A DNA stretch of 64,000 nucleotides from Taxillus chinensis (taxonomy: Eukaryota > Streptophyta > Magnoliopsida > Santalales > Loranthaceae), in NCBI GenBank assembly GCA_023512835.1, contig CM042088.1:54433579-54497578 (forward strand), read 5' to 3'. Every line of letters begins with the position of its first letter. The first letter of the stretch is position 1. Made by a program: the position numbers and the translations under genes. The notes beneath the pieces were generated by a model. That model made no database searches, was not told the origin of the DNA, and saw only the letters and a list, made by a program, of their open reading frames with translations. This document shows positions 33,791 to 46,978 of this stretch, in pieces.

Positions 33791-36158
33791 GTCCGCTGTA
33801 ACCCACTCTCCATGGTCGTGTGCACCCCCACCGCCACTGCTACACCATCTCTCCATGGCAGCGTGCACCCCCAAACCCCTCTGTCTCCACCTCGCCACGG
33901 CCGTGCATCAATCCCCATGGTCGCGCACGCTAGATCTGCTTCAGAACGAATGCATCCTACTCCCCGCATGCAAGATCTGTTCCATGTTGAAAAAAAAAAC
34001 AAAACAAAACATCATCAATTGGAAAAGTAAGAGATGAGTATATTTTGATAATTTGGTTAATTCATTGTCTTATATTCCAATATAAGATAATTAAAATTTT
34101 TATTACAATTCTCATGTTAATTTTATTATGACAATGATTAAAGATAGCCTAATATTAATATTACAACAGCTGATAAGGAAATGTCTCAGGTAAACATTTG
34201 TTAATTTTAAAATATAATATAATTTTATTTAGCCGTTCCTGTAATAAATACTCATCGACTCCTATTAGGTGACAAAATTTTAAAATAGCATTAAATATCA
34301 TAAATGGAAAGACCGCCTCTTAGAGAAACTCGAAAGTCATTATTAAAAGAAAAAGTATATTCGTCGAAGGTCCGTTTCATGTAATTCAATGACGGCCCAG
34401 TTCCCAAACGTATTCAAAACAGATGGTCAAACCGTAATGAAGAAAAAAACAAAACAAAACAAGCGAAAACCAAAACAAATGGCCAAAACAACAGTACAGA
34501 TGGACTACCCCCTCTCTCACCAGTTGGTCTCACGCATAACACATTGGAATGAGAAATATTTTTGTTTTTGATGAGCCTGAATGCAACCTGCTTCCAACTT
34601 CCAAGACCAAATGTTTGGTTCGGTTTCACTAATTATCTTAAAGTTTGAACAAATTAGAAACGTAGGTGGGCTGGTCTCTCCGCCCAGAGACCAGAAAAGG
34701 ACACACAGGGGGAGAGACCTGCAAAAGCAGGTAAATGGGAAGATAAAAACAAAAGTTGCCCCAAGTGGAGGTGGGAAATCAAACAACATCACATGGGGTA
34801 GATTTGGGGGGCGCTTTTAGCCCGTGCCTTAGCTGCAATGATGCCTGTATGTGCTCTCTGCTCTGTGGCTCGAGCAGTACAACAATCCCACTTCCCAACC
34901 TACGCTTACCACCGCTGTTACTTTAGTAGTTTCTTTTATTAGGATAGCTACTACTACAGAGGAAAGTATCACAGAATTTAATTTATTTTAGTTTTTATCA
35001 ATATAAAAGCGCAGTAAAAAAAGCTGTGGACCGCACCATTAGGAAACCCTCTCATCCCACCTACATGTGAATAGAACAGATGAGAGAAGCGATCAGAGGC
35101 TCACTCTGAGCAGTGGAGACAAAAGCCACCGACAGCTGGGGGGCATTAGACCCTCCCGGTTTAGAGTGGGTGGGGGGGACCAATGGCAATCTGGCATGCA
35201 TTTCCTGTGCACTTCCAGCTTGTTGTGAGAACCAAATTACATAATTATGGGTCCATTGCATTGCTTCAGCCAACAGTTAACGAAACGGCATGAATCCTTG
35301 AGCGACAGTCATCGAAGGATCATTCAGACTAGCAATAAAAACTACGGCATTGAATGGGGACTTGCAATGTGGAAACATGATCTGCCATTTTGTATCAAAT
35401 AACAGGTCTAAATTTTCTTTAAAAAAGAAACAAACCAGGTTGTGTTATCTCTCATCCTGAATGCACTCTAGATTGAAACGTACAAATTACACTGAAGGGA
35501 GATACCGTAAATCCAAATTTAAAAAAATAAAGCAGTAATAGAAATACTGGACCCTATGCCAGACATTATGCTCTGGACCTGGTTACAGAAAGTAAACCAA
35601 AAACAAAACACACACACAAACACAAATACACAGCTTGTAAAGTACCCCATAGCCTCTGCAAACCTGTTCTTTTTCTTCGTATGCCAAAGAAACCCATCTC
35701 CCCTCTCAAACCAACCTCCCCCAGTGGAAAACACATGACATTAAAACAAAAGATCAGAGAAGACTGAATATCGAAGACCCAAGCAGGAGGAAGCCATACC
35801 GATTAAACTCTTAGGTTACCAAATGAATAAAAATCTAACTGGTTCTGCTATACCAAAGCTTCACCAACTCCTTCGTTACATGAGGGTAAACAAAAAATTA
35901 ACCCCCATTTTGCTCCAACCCGTTAGTGGAAAACCAGGCTCCAACACCATAGTTGGATTCTGCATTGAGTATAATTATTCATGCAAGGCCTGTATATAAC
36001 CCATGAATAACTTCGCTCTATATACAGATTCAAAATGGGCATACTCCTACTTCCGAAAATCCTGACAAAGTTAAAAGTCTACTTTCTAGCTTTAACCAAT
36101 TAAGGAAGCAGCAACCACGAATACTAGATGTTTCCCTGAAACTGAAACCTACCCTTTG
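33791..36158. other. Spacer and probable 3' flank of the DUF620 gene
   Basis: No coding region is supported. The last few hundred bases (about 35500-36158) probably include the DUF620 3' untranslated region, because the gene reads leftward. No bounded repeat was seen. Confidence 0.4.
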
Positions 36159-37924
36159 TTAGACTTCCATTTTCCAAATGAGGTTGTTAATGCCACTGTC
36201 TTTCTGCAGCGCGACAACTTTGGCTCGGCAGGCTGCTGCTAAAACTGGGCCCTTCCCTCTTTCCTCCTGAGGGAACTCACAGCCTTCTCCTATCGACCCT
36301 GATCTCAAGTCAGCAGGGGGAATGAAGCAATCTTGTGAGAGACCTGGAACGTTGAAAGCCACCTCTTCCATTGTCCAAGCCTCTTCCATCCTGGTTTTGG
36401 TATGGCTCATCGCCATCTCGCCGAACCGGAAAAGGGTGACCACAGAACGGCCAGAGTGGGCAACCATGATCCCTTCAACAGGCCTGTAATCATCGAGGAA
36501 TGAATTGATAGTAGTCTCCCAATAAACTGCATCCCCACCATTAGTTTGTATTCGGGTTAGATGAGAATCCTCCATGTGAATTAGAAGGCCTGTTTTCTGA
36601 CTGAAGTAGCCAAACAAAACATGCCTTATGATCTCAGCAGGGCCTTCACTCCTCGCCTTGAGGGTTTGGGGATCAGCGCAAAGCTTGAGGATAAAACAAT
36701 CCTCACCTTTAATGCTTTTCTCTCCCATGCACCTCGAATTAGCAAACATGCTGGCCGTGGTTCTTGGGTCGAGGCCCTACAATTATATTGAATGAAGTTG
36801 AAAATTCCAGAACTGAAAATCGTGGGAAATCAAACGGCGGAGACCATCGATGAGGGCCTCACCTGAAGAGAACGGCGTAACGGTCTTACAGGCCCCTTGG
36901 CAGTGTGGGCACCGAGCCATGGAGTGTGCCTCCATACGAGCTTGCCATTACAGCCTGCGCGAACCTTGCTGCCACCCAATGCTAGCTCAACATACCACAT
37001 GTCTGGGTTCATCTGCCAGAGGACAAACCCGCCAGGCACAGCATCCCTCGAGACATTCCGGTTCTTCAGCACCTTGGTAGCAGTTTCAAACTCGGTAGCT
37101 ATCATTGTCACCTTTCCCATTGCGTAGGCGTTTTGAATGGAGCTCTGCAGCCTCTGCCCACCTGATGCGGCTGTGAACTGCTGCAGTATGTATTGGGCGG
37201 AGGAAGTTTCCTGACCAAATACGAGAAGATACAATTACAATTCAAATGGCTACATCACGTTTATAAATTATTTGCTGAAAAACACCATATCGAGAACAAC
37301 TTGTCGCCCAAAAAGATGAAGCAAAAAGCACTCATAGCTTCAAATTTTCATTATTTGGGATCAGCAAATTAACTTTGACCAATTCCTAGAAGACGCAAAA
37401 AAAAAGGAAGAAAGAAAGAAGATAATTGAGAGCAAAAAAGCTTTGAAGCTCACAATGGGCGTGTCTTTGATGCTGAGGTGAGGCAAGGGATCGGAGCAGC
37501 TAACGTGCACCGGGGCGAGAGGAGCGCCCATGACGCCGAGCAAGAGCCTCAGATCAGAGACCTTGCAAGAGGCCAAGGAAGCCGCGGAAGAAGAAAAGGA
37601 AGAAGAAGAAGAAGAAGAAGAAGGGCCCCTAGAGAGCTGTCCTTTCATCCAGTAACCCAGACCTGAACCGAACCGCTTCGAATCTCCGGTCCCGTCTCCG
37701 TCCGGATCTGGACCCTCCATCAACGGCGCGAGCGTCTCCCCATGCCCGAATGACCTCATCGGAGCCACCGACTGGACGGGGCCTCCGGCGGCACGTTTCT
37801 TTCGGCGTAGCAGGTACGACATTGGCGACGCGCTCCTCGCCGGGGTTCTCGACCTCGACGGCGACAGGCCTCGCACGACCTCGTCTCTGAGCGCCGAGAA
37901 GAAGCCCTGCTTTCTTCTCTCCAT
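36159..37924 (-). CDS. DUF620 family protein, three exons
   Basis: The predicted 478-residue protein uses exons 37454-37924, 36863-37210 and 36159-36776, all joined in phase 0 with GT-AG introns. I chose the ATG at 37924 (MERRKQGFF), although the frame stays open upstream. The N-terminus is basic and Ser/Pro-rich, with WMKGQLSR and a poly-Ser run. The conserved core includes SDLRLLLGVMGAPLAPVHV, ETSSAQYILQQFTAASGG, GGFVLWQMNPDMWYVEL and HVLFGYFSQKTG, which I recognise as the plant DUF620 family (PF04788). Its biochemical role is unknown to me. Length and motif order are normal, so this copy looks functional. Confidence 0.92.
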
Positions 37925-40015
37925 CGTATCAAGCGAAACAAGAGCGAGTAAGGTTTGTTGGTTCGTCGGTTCGTCTGTTGCGACTTGCGAGGCGTGGGGG
38001 AAGAGACCAGAGACTAAACAATGCTCTACACAAAGTGTGAGGGAGAGTGTGTGTGTGTGTGCGTGGGCGTGTATTTGGTTGCTGAGAAACTTGAATTGAT
38101 ACAGCCAGTGTGGAGTGATCGCCAGTGGTGGGTGATGTGTAAATATGGCGATCGAGAGTAGGAGACCCACCGGATAATACTAACGGATCGGGTAAGCTTT
38201 TGGATCCGATCTATATTCATACCCATATTTAAGTTTTATATAAAAATGCTAATAAATTTTCAATTTTGTTTTTCCAAATGCAATTAACTCCATAAATTAA
38301 CTTTTTAACGGGAACCCATTAACTTTTTAACGGGAGTGTACATGTGCCCCCGATCCAATTTAAATCTGAAAATTAGGAAAAAAAACAATAATCAAAATGA
38401 AAACTATAATATAGTTTTTTTTAATATTTTTATTAAAATAATATCGATTAAAAATTTGAATAATTTTAGGTACAATTGGGATCGGATAATCTTTGAATAA
38501 TCGTAAGGACGTAACAACCTATCAATTCGTGAAAGAAAAAAAAATCATAACCGTTCAATCCCTCAAGATTACGCGAAGATGCCGCAAATCGATTGTATAA
38601 ATATTTATTCATAAAATTTTTTCGGTCAATGATAATAGAGCTTCCAACTTAATTGAATACCGAAAATATGACCGTATGAATGAAGAGGGCGAGCAAACTG
38701 CAGGCCTAGAACGGGATATCCTGTACTTTTGTGGAGTCATGCCTTTTATCAGTCGAATTGTCGGGTGGAGGCAATCCGACCCAAACCCGGCCGAGAAGGA
38801 GGCAAGAAGAGGGCAGAGAAAGGAAGAGCGCGCGCGACCCGCGAGTGTTACCGTCCGCGTAGGTGAAGTGACATGAGAGAGCGCGTTTTCCTCGTAAGCG
38901 ATAGTGGTGGCATTTCAGTCATTTCGGTAGGGCACGCGCTTTTAATGCATTGATGGCCGATTTCAAGCTCATAAATTATTTTAAAATGTTAGCTTTGCTT
39001 AAGGGGATTTTTTTTGTTTTTGTTTTTTGTTTTTTTAAAAAAACTAAATGGCAACCGTCCGTTGGTAGCGTCTGAAATTGGTTAGCGATGGTTGATTTAT
39101 GCTAGTTTGAGAATATTTATTTTTTAAAAAACATAATTATTTTTAAAAAAAAATTCTATTATTCATCAATAAATTTTAATTTTATAAATTTACTATTTTT
39201 AGAAATAATCATATTTTAAAAAATAATAATAATTTTTTTAAAATAAATAATCATATTTAGTTTTTAAAAAACATAATTATTTTTTAAAATAATAAATTTT
39301 TATTATTCATAAATAAATTTAAATTTTGTAAACTCACTATTTTAAAAAACAATCACAATACTAACTTTTTAAAAATTTATTTACTTATTTAATAACTAAC
39401 TACATTCTCCTTATTAAAATTTATACCTATATTAATTATTATGAAATTATATAAATATATTTATAAATATTCAATCTAACAATTTATTTTAAAAAAATAA
39501 ATATTTTTTTAAAAATAATAAAAATTTATACAGTTTAATTAAAATTATTAGTAATAATTCTAGGAGATATTTAATAGGATTGTATTATTTCAAAAAATAA
39601 TACTTTAAATAATTTAAAATTATTTATTAATATTGTAAATTTATATGAGATTATAATTTTTTAAAATATTTTTATTTTAAAAAATAATAAAGATAAACCT
39701 TTTTTTAAAATAAAAATAATTTTATTTTAAAATGTCTCTCCTTTAAAATTTAATTTAATTCTACTAACTTCTGATGTTGATGAATTCGGTCGGCTCATTC
39801 GTTTTAAACCTACGCCATCCCCATCCGCCGCTTCATGCCAGACTCCGGCTCGGACGAGTAGCATGCGCGCCTGCCGCCTGGGGCGGGCAGAGTTGGACTC
39901 GTGGACAGCGAGGAGGAGAGGTTCCCGTTCGTCTCCCCATTTGTTTCGCTTCCCGTTTACAATTAGAGAAATATCCCCAAATAATTCGTGTTCGCTGCCA
40001 CCATCAACCTCACTG
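37925..40015. other. DUF620 upstream region and AT-rich spacer
   Basis: 37925-38230 is the probable DUF620 leader and promoter, including a GT/AC run near 38045-38070. From 38940 to 39740 the sequence is mostly A/T runs such as TTTTTAAAAAA. No gene is supported. Confidence 0.45.
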
Positions 40016-40232
40016 TCCCTCCCTGCAGGTGGTGCTCCCCCAGCGCTTCCTGTGGCGTCAGTCTTTGGACACTGCCTTTTTGGCATTTTGCAAGGATTTC
40101 AATGCCAGAACTGAGAAGTGCAAGCCTGTCACTCCCATGGATATGACCATCACTGCCGAAGATACAGTCGTGTCCAACTGTGAGGTTCTCGATCATCTGT
40201 CACTTGGTACCTGGAGAAAGCTACCAGCATTC
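40016..40232 (+). pseudogene. Decayed fragment of mitochondrial ribosomal protein L11
   Basis: Three short blocks in successive reading frames resemble plant mitochondrial uL11: PAGGAPPALPVA, then FLAFCKDFNARTEKCKP followed by TPMDMTITAEDT, then SVTWYLEKATSI. In the normal protein these lie in one frame and in this order. At least two frameshifts separate them here, so it is not expressed as uL11. The lack of visible introns would suit a processed copy, but no poly(A) tail was identified. The neighbouring DUF620 and TXNDC9-like genes are unrelated. Confidence 0.7.
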
Positions 40233-40659
40233 AATTCAATTGGACGGTTTATACGTATGAGTCCACTTTGGAAGAAAAACCGTGTTTGTTGTTAAAACTA
40301 TGTATTCCATTTCGTCACACGTGAGTATGGGGAAAAAAGCACATGCACGCAGCCAAAGGCAGATACCCATATTTCCTACCTCAGTGTCATGGAGTACAGC
40401 GAGTACGCAAAATTGATGAACAAATTACAATAGTTAACAAATGCTAGGTCAACATTAAACAGCTTAGTTAGGATGACACATATCAATCTTACTAACAGTA
40501 ACATTCAAGTGATGAGGCCACTGGGCAGGAAAAATGGGTAATGCTGCCCGCAGAGCAGGAGGAAGCATAAAAGAACTGCACCTTCTTTTTTTTCCTTGCT
40601 TTCCCCACTCACTGAAGGGAAAAGAAAAGCAGCTGTACCCAAATACCCGATGAGAGGAT

Positions 40660-43508
40660 TCAATCTGAATCTGATGAATTTGAGTTCCCACTCTGTCGCA
40701 CACTTCTCCTGGTCTGTGCACCCAATTTTGAAGCATTTACCGATGATTCACCCTCACAAAATATTACTTGCGACTTAGACAATCTCTCCTCAAGATCCTC
40801 AGTGCTGAACTCATCTGTGCCGCCAAGCTGGTCAAATCCTACCTGCATAAATTCAGTTCAAAATGAGTTCCAAAAACAATTTATGTAATGCTTTAAGTTC
40901 TTCGTTGTATATGAAACATACCACATAATCATCCACTTTGGCATTCTTTATGAGGGCAAGAGTTGGAAGTACAACAATTTTCAACCTCTCGGACAGGAAT
41001 GGACTTTTCTCTGCATGAATTTTCACAAATCGTGTCTCCATGTGCTGTTTTGCCAATATGCTCATATGTTTGTCCATTACCTGCATTGACAGTCAACTTC
41101 GGTTATTACTTTCCTTTCGTATCCTGGAATTTATATGGTTAAAAGAAAATTATTATTAGTAAACATGTAAGCTACTGATCAATCACATATCCCTTGACAA
41201 AGAAAAAAATGTAACTGAATTCTCCAAGACATCTCTTGAATAAAAAAATGTTTTTGTTATTTGCTTCCTTGATTCTTTTATTTTGTTTGTCCAAAGGTGA
41301 GCTGACAGGCTGCATAACATGGTACCCTACCTTGTACTAATAAACCTCAAGGCCTATAGCTTGTTAAAGGCATAAACTCAATCTAATGACGGTGGAATCA
41401 ACTCCAGTTTTACTACTACTAGTAGTAGATATACTATAGTTACCAATAGCAAAACAGGTATATTACCAAAGTACCAATTAGCTGATAGACTCTTGCTCGG
41501 ATGAGTTTTCAGCTAATCACTGAAGTCCTAATGGAACAAAACTATCACAAAATGCCTTTTCTACAGCTACGAAGTAGTAAACACCAGCAGGAACTATGCT
41601 CAAGCCCCATTACATGGACCAGCTACATGATTCTTTTCTGCAGTTCTGTCCACCGCCCTGAAAATATGATCAAATTACTAATTCTCACTGCTCTATTTGT
41701 TGTTCCGATTCACATTCTAGCAAACACGCAAACCATCTCAGATTTGCTTTCACAATCTCATCTACTAACAAATGATATTAGTTAGTACTAATCAAATATA
41801 CATGTTATAACAAACCACCCTACTAAGGACAAGTCCCATTACAAGGACCAGCTACACTAAATTTGTCAAGAAATAAAAAAAATCAGAGTTAAAAGGGATT
41901 GGAAGTCTTGAGCAAGTGTGGGATCGGTCGATGTCATGTAAGTCCAGAGGCCATTGCAATTGAACAGCACAATGAAGGCGTGGGTGCAGACCAACACTGA
42001 GAATGCTCATGAGCTTGTGCAAAGGATGCCTGGTAATCTAACACGGATCCTTTTTGGGTGACATGAGATAGTAGGTCAACCAGGTCATCATACTCAAACA
42101 AAAATGGTGTTGTAGAGTTAGACAAAGTCAGCCCAAAATACGATCTTATGGCCAGCAAGCAGCCCCTAGTACCAATGTGAAGCAAGGGAATTGAGATGCA
42201 TGAGCGTGATGAAAAGGCAGTCTGCAGGATATGTGGCCGAGCTTCCAAAAATTTTCCATCCACAGTAAAAAGAAGCTCCAATATCAAATAGATCTCTTTT
42301 GAAAGGGGAAAAAATGGAAAGTTTTCTGAAAGTTGAAGCCGAGGTTCCAAAAATTTATATTTTGGTACTATCCACTTTCTCTATGGGCCAGCTTAGGTAA
42401 CACATCTAAAGAGCTTGTTAGGCCATTAGAAATGCATTTTTTAGGGAGCTTTTGCTCCTGTTCAAATTCAGCATAAAGCAACATACAAACTAAACAGAAG
42501 AAAACCATGTTGTCTGAAGTTTATATAGTTACGCCTCTTTTCTCGCGCGTAATGATTTATAGACCGGCCATGCCTCAATCTGATATAGAAGGACATCCAC
42601 AGAGGAAAGAAGATACACAAAAGTGCACACATTACACAAAACTAAATCTACAAACAAGCTAAACGCAACACAATATAAAGAGTGTTTGGGGGAGTTTATT
42701 TTTGTTCACAAACCTATATAGTGTTTGACAACAGTGCTTACAAACAGTTTCATATTTATACATATAGCATTTATAATTTTATATTTGTTTTAAAACGCTT
42801 GTTTTAAAACACCCTCTTAAAATAATCCATCTCACCTGATATCAAAACCAATCTCAGCATCTTATATCACATTATTAGTTAGAGAGCAGCAATCCTACCT
42901 TAATCCAACACAAGAACATATCTACACTCAACAGATGATCAATGAATGGAGCACACTGCACAGAACTAAAGCTAGTTACAAATAAACAAACAAACAAACA
43001 CAACACAATACAACCAAACCATCTTCCATTTTGCCGGCACAACAACAGCAACAGATCTGAGATGCAGACGACGCAAGGCAAGGAGGACGTACCTTGCAGG
43101 GCCAATTTTCGCGGTAAAAGTGGCAGACGACGCGGTCGCTGGCCTTGACGAGGGGGAAGAAGTCCTTCTCGGATTGGATCTCGGAGTAGTCGCCGTGGCC
43201 GAGGGCGATCCAGCGGTTGCGCTTCTCCGCCATTTTCTTCATCTGGTGAAGCCTGCGCTCCCTGATGGCTTCGATATCGTCGACGTCTAGGCGGTCCAAG
43301 GTGGCGATCTCCTCGTCCAGCTGCTCCTCCACCACTTTCGCCACCGTCAGAACTTGCTTCTCCACAATCTGTAACAAATTTTGAATATCTATCAAATATT
43401 AAACAAAAAAACAAATTGTATATTATATGTATATATACACATAATAAACATATGGGGAGAGAGAAAGAGAGAGAGAGAGATGACCTCTTGAAATTTTGGA
43501 TTCTCCAT
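40660..43508 (-). CDS. TXNDC9-like thioredoxin-fold protein (phosducin-like 3 type)
   Basis: A 213-residue protein from exons 43485-43508, 43093-43368, 40922-41080 and 40660-40842, all phase 0 with GT-AG introns. The first exon encodes only MENPKFQE. An N-terminal helix (VVEEQLDEEIATLDRLD, then RERRLHQMKKMAEKR) precedes a thioredoxin fold with VVCHFYRENWPCK, MDKHMSILAKQHMETRFVK and VVLPTLALIKN. Only one cysteine remains at the usual CXXC position, as in TXNDC9, so redox activity is doubtful. Animal and yeast relatives modulate the CCT chaperonin that folds tubulin and actin; the same role in plants is inferred. The 2.0-kb second intron has no supported gene. Confidence 0.92.
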
Positions 43509-43657
43509 GATTGATCTCTGTTCTGTGAACAAAAAAATGAACCCAGGAGCAGGTGTAGGGAACTTCAAATGCGGAGGGGCAACGAACAGCAAAAGAAAAC
43601 ACACAGGGAACGGTGATAGGCACTTGTGACCTTTGAATGGGTGGCAGGTTTCGGTTT

Positions 43658-44491
43658 AGGTCGGGTAGCAGTTAAGTTAATTCGAAAATAGTAGTGGGTT
43701 GGGTGTGATTATTTTTAAAATTTGAGAATGAAGGTGAATTTTGTTATAAGTTATTTTAAAATTTAATTTTTAAAATAATTGAATTTTATAGTTATTTTTA
43801 AAAATTATTTAAAATTATTATTTTTAAAATATAAATTTAATTTTATTAGGACATTTTTTTCTTTATTTTATTTTATTAATTAGGTTCATTAAATATTATT
43901 TTTATATTTTTTAAAAAAATTAATTTTAAAAAATATATAATTTTTTAAAAATATATTCTCTCCCTACGAAATATAAATTATTTTCAAATTAAAATTTAAC
44001 ATTAACTTCAATAAAACTTAGAATACAAGACAAAAAACCAAAACTCATACCAAATATGCCTTTGATACGACCGTATTATTTAGGTCGGGTAGCAGTTAAT
44101 TCACAGGTTGGGTGTGATTATTTTTAAAATTATAAATTAAGGTGAATTTTGTTTTTAAAAGTTATTTTAAAATTTAATTATTTAAATAATTGAATTTTAT
44201 AGTTATTTTTGAAAACTATTTATAATTATTTTTTTAAATATAAATTTAATTTTATTAGGAGATTTATTTTTTTCCTTTATTTTATTTTATTAATCAGGTC
44301 CATCAAATATTATTTTTACATTTTTTAGAATTTAATTTAAAAAAATACATATTTTTTAAAATATATTCTCTCTCCTACGAAATACAAATTATTTTAAAAT
44401 TAAAATTTAACAAGAACTCCAATAAAATTTAGAATACAGGACACAAAAATCAAAACTCATACTAAATATGCCTTTGATACGGCCATATTAT
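43658..44491. repeat. Two-copy tandem duplication of about 420 bp
   Basis: AGGTCGGGTAGCAGTTAA starts both units (43658 and 44082). Each ends with GCCTTTGATACG and CCGTATTATTT or CCATATTATTT. Between these, AT-rich sequence aligns with moderate divergence. It lies just upstream of the TXNDC9-like gene and may include part of its promoter region. Confidence 0.8.
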
Positions 44492-45530
44492 TTAATTTTA
44501 ATTTTAAATTTTAGTTTTTAAAATAGATAGTCTCATATTGTTAAAAGTTTTTTTAAATTTTTTTAATCTAAATTCAATTCTATCAGGATATATAAATAAT
44601 TTTTACTATTTTATTGTTTGAGTCCTTTTTTTTCAACTTTTTTAGAATTCAATTTTAAAAAATACATATTCCTTTTAAAAAACATTTTTTCCCTATCAAA
44701 CATACATTGTTTTCAAAATACATCCAAAATCCAAAAGAATTCAAAAAACATAATATAGAAATTAAAACTTGTATCAAATAAATTTATTAATTATAATTAT
44801 AAGTTTGGTTTCTATTTGTTTAAAAAATATAAATATATAAATAAATTGTATTTTATCCCAGTAAACAATTTTTTTAAATATAAAAATTTGGAATTTAAAA
44901 TTTTAACCTTAAAAACACTAAATTTTAATAAATTTTAAATGAAAATAAAAATACATGAGAAAAAATAAATCAAATATGAAACTTTAACACTTCAATGAGA
45001 TTTACAAATATAAAACTTACAATCACATGAATAAAAAAATTTGCAACATACATGCAATGTCAAAATAAATATAATAAGATAATACGTATAATTTCTTCTG
45101 TTTGAATCAAATTTATTAATCCAAAATAAAAACAAGTTAATAAACTTTTATAAAATAAGATCATGCGAATTGATTTCAAGTTAAAAGTTGTATTTTATGA
45201 GTTTACTTATACCCTTGTAGCATTTAAGGACTAAAATTTAGTTAAAAATATTATTTTTAAAAAATTTAGCTAATTTTTTTATTCACTATTTTACTAAAAA
45301 AATTCTTCACAATTTCTCTTCATTCGATCTCTTGTGTCGGTGAATCGGCAACGACAAATGATGACGGCTTCATTGTCCTCCCACTAATTTACACGAGTTC
45401 CCATCACACATGAATGAAGGTAATAATTCCCTCATCCTCGGCTTCAAATTGAGAATCATTACCTTCATGTCATTTTGCCATGTTTTACATGCCAACTATA
45501 TAATATTAACAATTTTGAAAACCATGAGAA
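44492..45530. other. AT-rich spacer
   Basis: Long A/T runs with no supported gene or bounded repeat. Confidence 0.5.
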
Positions 45531-46978
45531 TCAAACATCTTTTCAAGGTGGTAATGTGGAGAATCTATTGTGTACACGGTGGAAGATTAGAACAAAGAGA
45601 AACAGAGACAGGAATAATTTTATGTATAATTCTTTATGTTTTATTCAATTCAAACTTGCCTAATATATAGGCCACAGAACACAATCGAATTACACATATC
45701 ATGAAATGGAAAATAAGGAAAATAAGGGGATCATGGCACCATGTTCATGCACTACCCTAATATTGTAGAGCCACTAAGAGAACCTAATTATAGAAATAGG
45801 AAATAACAACAAACACAAAGGCGACCAAGTCACCCCACGTCTACGACATCTTTTCAAAGTGAGAATCTGGAGAATCTATTGTGTACACGATGGAAGATTA
45901 GAACAAAGAGAAACAGAAACAGGAATAATTTGGTATATAATTTTTCATGTCTTATTCAATTCAAATTTGCCCAATATATAGACCACACAACACAATCGAA
46001 TTACACATATCATGAAATGAAAAATAAGAAAAATAAGGGGATCATGGCACCATGTTCATGCACTACCCTAACATCGTGGAACCACTAAGAGAACATAATT
46101 ACAAGAACAGGAAAAAACAACAAACACAAGGCGACCAAGTCACCCAACATGTACGACATCTTTTCAAGGTGGCAATCTGGAGAATCTATTGTGTACACGA
46201 TGGAAGATTAGAACAAAGAGAAACTGATACAGGAATAATTTGGTGTATAATTCTTCATGTCTTATTCAATTCAAACTGTCCTAATATACAGGCCACACAA
46301 CACAATCAAATTACACATATCATGAAACGGAAAATAAGGAAAATAAAGGGATCATGGCACCATGTTCATGCACTACCCTAACATCGTGGAGCAACTAAGA
46401 GAACCTAATTACTGAAACAAGAAATAACAACAAACACACAGGCGACCAAGTCACCTTACGTCTACGACATTTTTTCAAAGTGGCAATCTGGAGAATCTAT
46501 TACGTACACGGTAGAATATTGGAACAAAGAGAAACAAAGGCAGGAATAATTTGGTGTATAATTCTTCATGTCTTATTCGATTCAAACTTGCCCAATATAT
46601 AGGCCACACAACACAATCAAATTACGCATATCATGAAACAAAAAATAAGAAAAATAAGGGGATTATGGCACCCTATTCATGCACTACCCTAACATCGTGG
46701 AGCAACTAAGAGAACCTAATTGCAAGAATAGAAAATTACAACAAACACACAAGCAACCAAGTCACCCCACATCTATGACATCTTTTCAAGGTGGTAATGT
46801 GGAGAATCTATTGTGTACACGGTGGAAGATTAGAACAAAGAGAAACAGAGACAGGAATAATTTGGTGTATAATTCTTTATGTCTTATTCAATTTAAACTT
46901 GTGCAATATATAGGCCACACAACACAATCAAATTACATATATCATGAAACGGAAAATAAGGAAAATAAGGTGATCATG
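45531..46978. repeat. Tandem array of about 311-bp units, nearly five copies
   Basis: CATCTTTTCAA(A/G)GTG starts units at about 45536, 45848, 46156, 46470 and 46780, at spacings of 308-314 bp. Each unit holds GGAGAATCTATTGTG, GATTAGAACAAAGAGAAAC, ACACATATCATGAAA and GGGATCATGGCACCATG, with scattered base changes. Similar ORF pieces repeat in each unit (RIYCVHGGRLEQRETETG), a by-product of the period rather than a gene. It is a small satellite-like array. Confidence 0.92.

Noticed and set aside
37925..38170. Upstream extension of the DUF620 frame
   Set aside because: The frame is open upstream, but the extension is low-complexity leader-like sequence. The ATG at 37924 gives the family-like start.
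41934..42350. 138-codon minus-strand ORF in the large intron of the TXNDC9-like gene
   Set aside because: No recognisable domain or splice support. It lies inside an intron on the same strand and is best seen as chance.
42875..43414. 179-codon minus-strand ORF over TXNDC9-like exon 2
   Set aside because: It is the wrong frame of the real exon. The frame with the thioredoxin motifs splices correctly with its neighbours.
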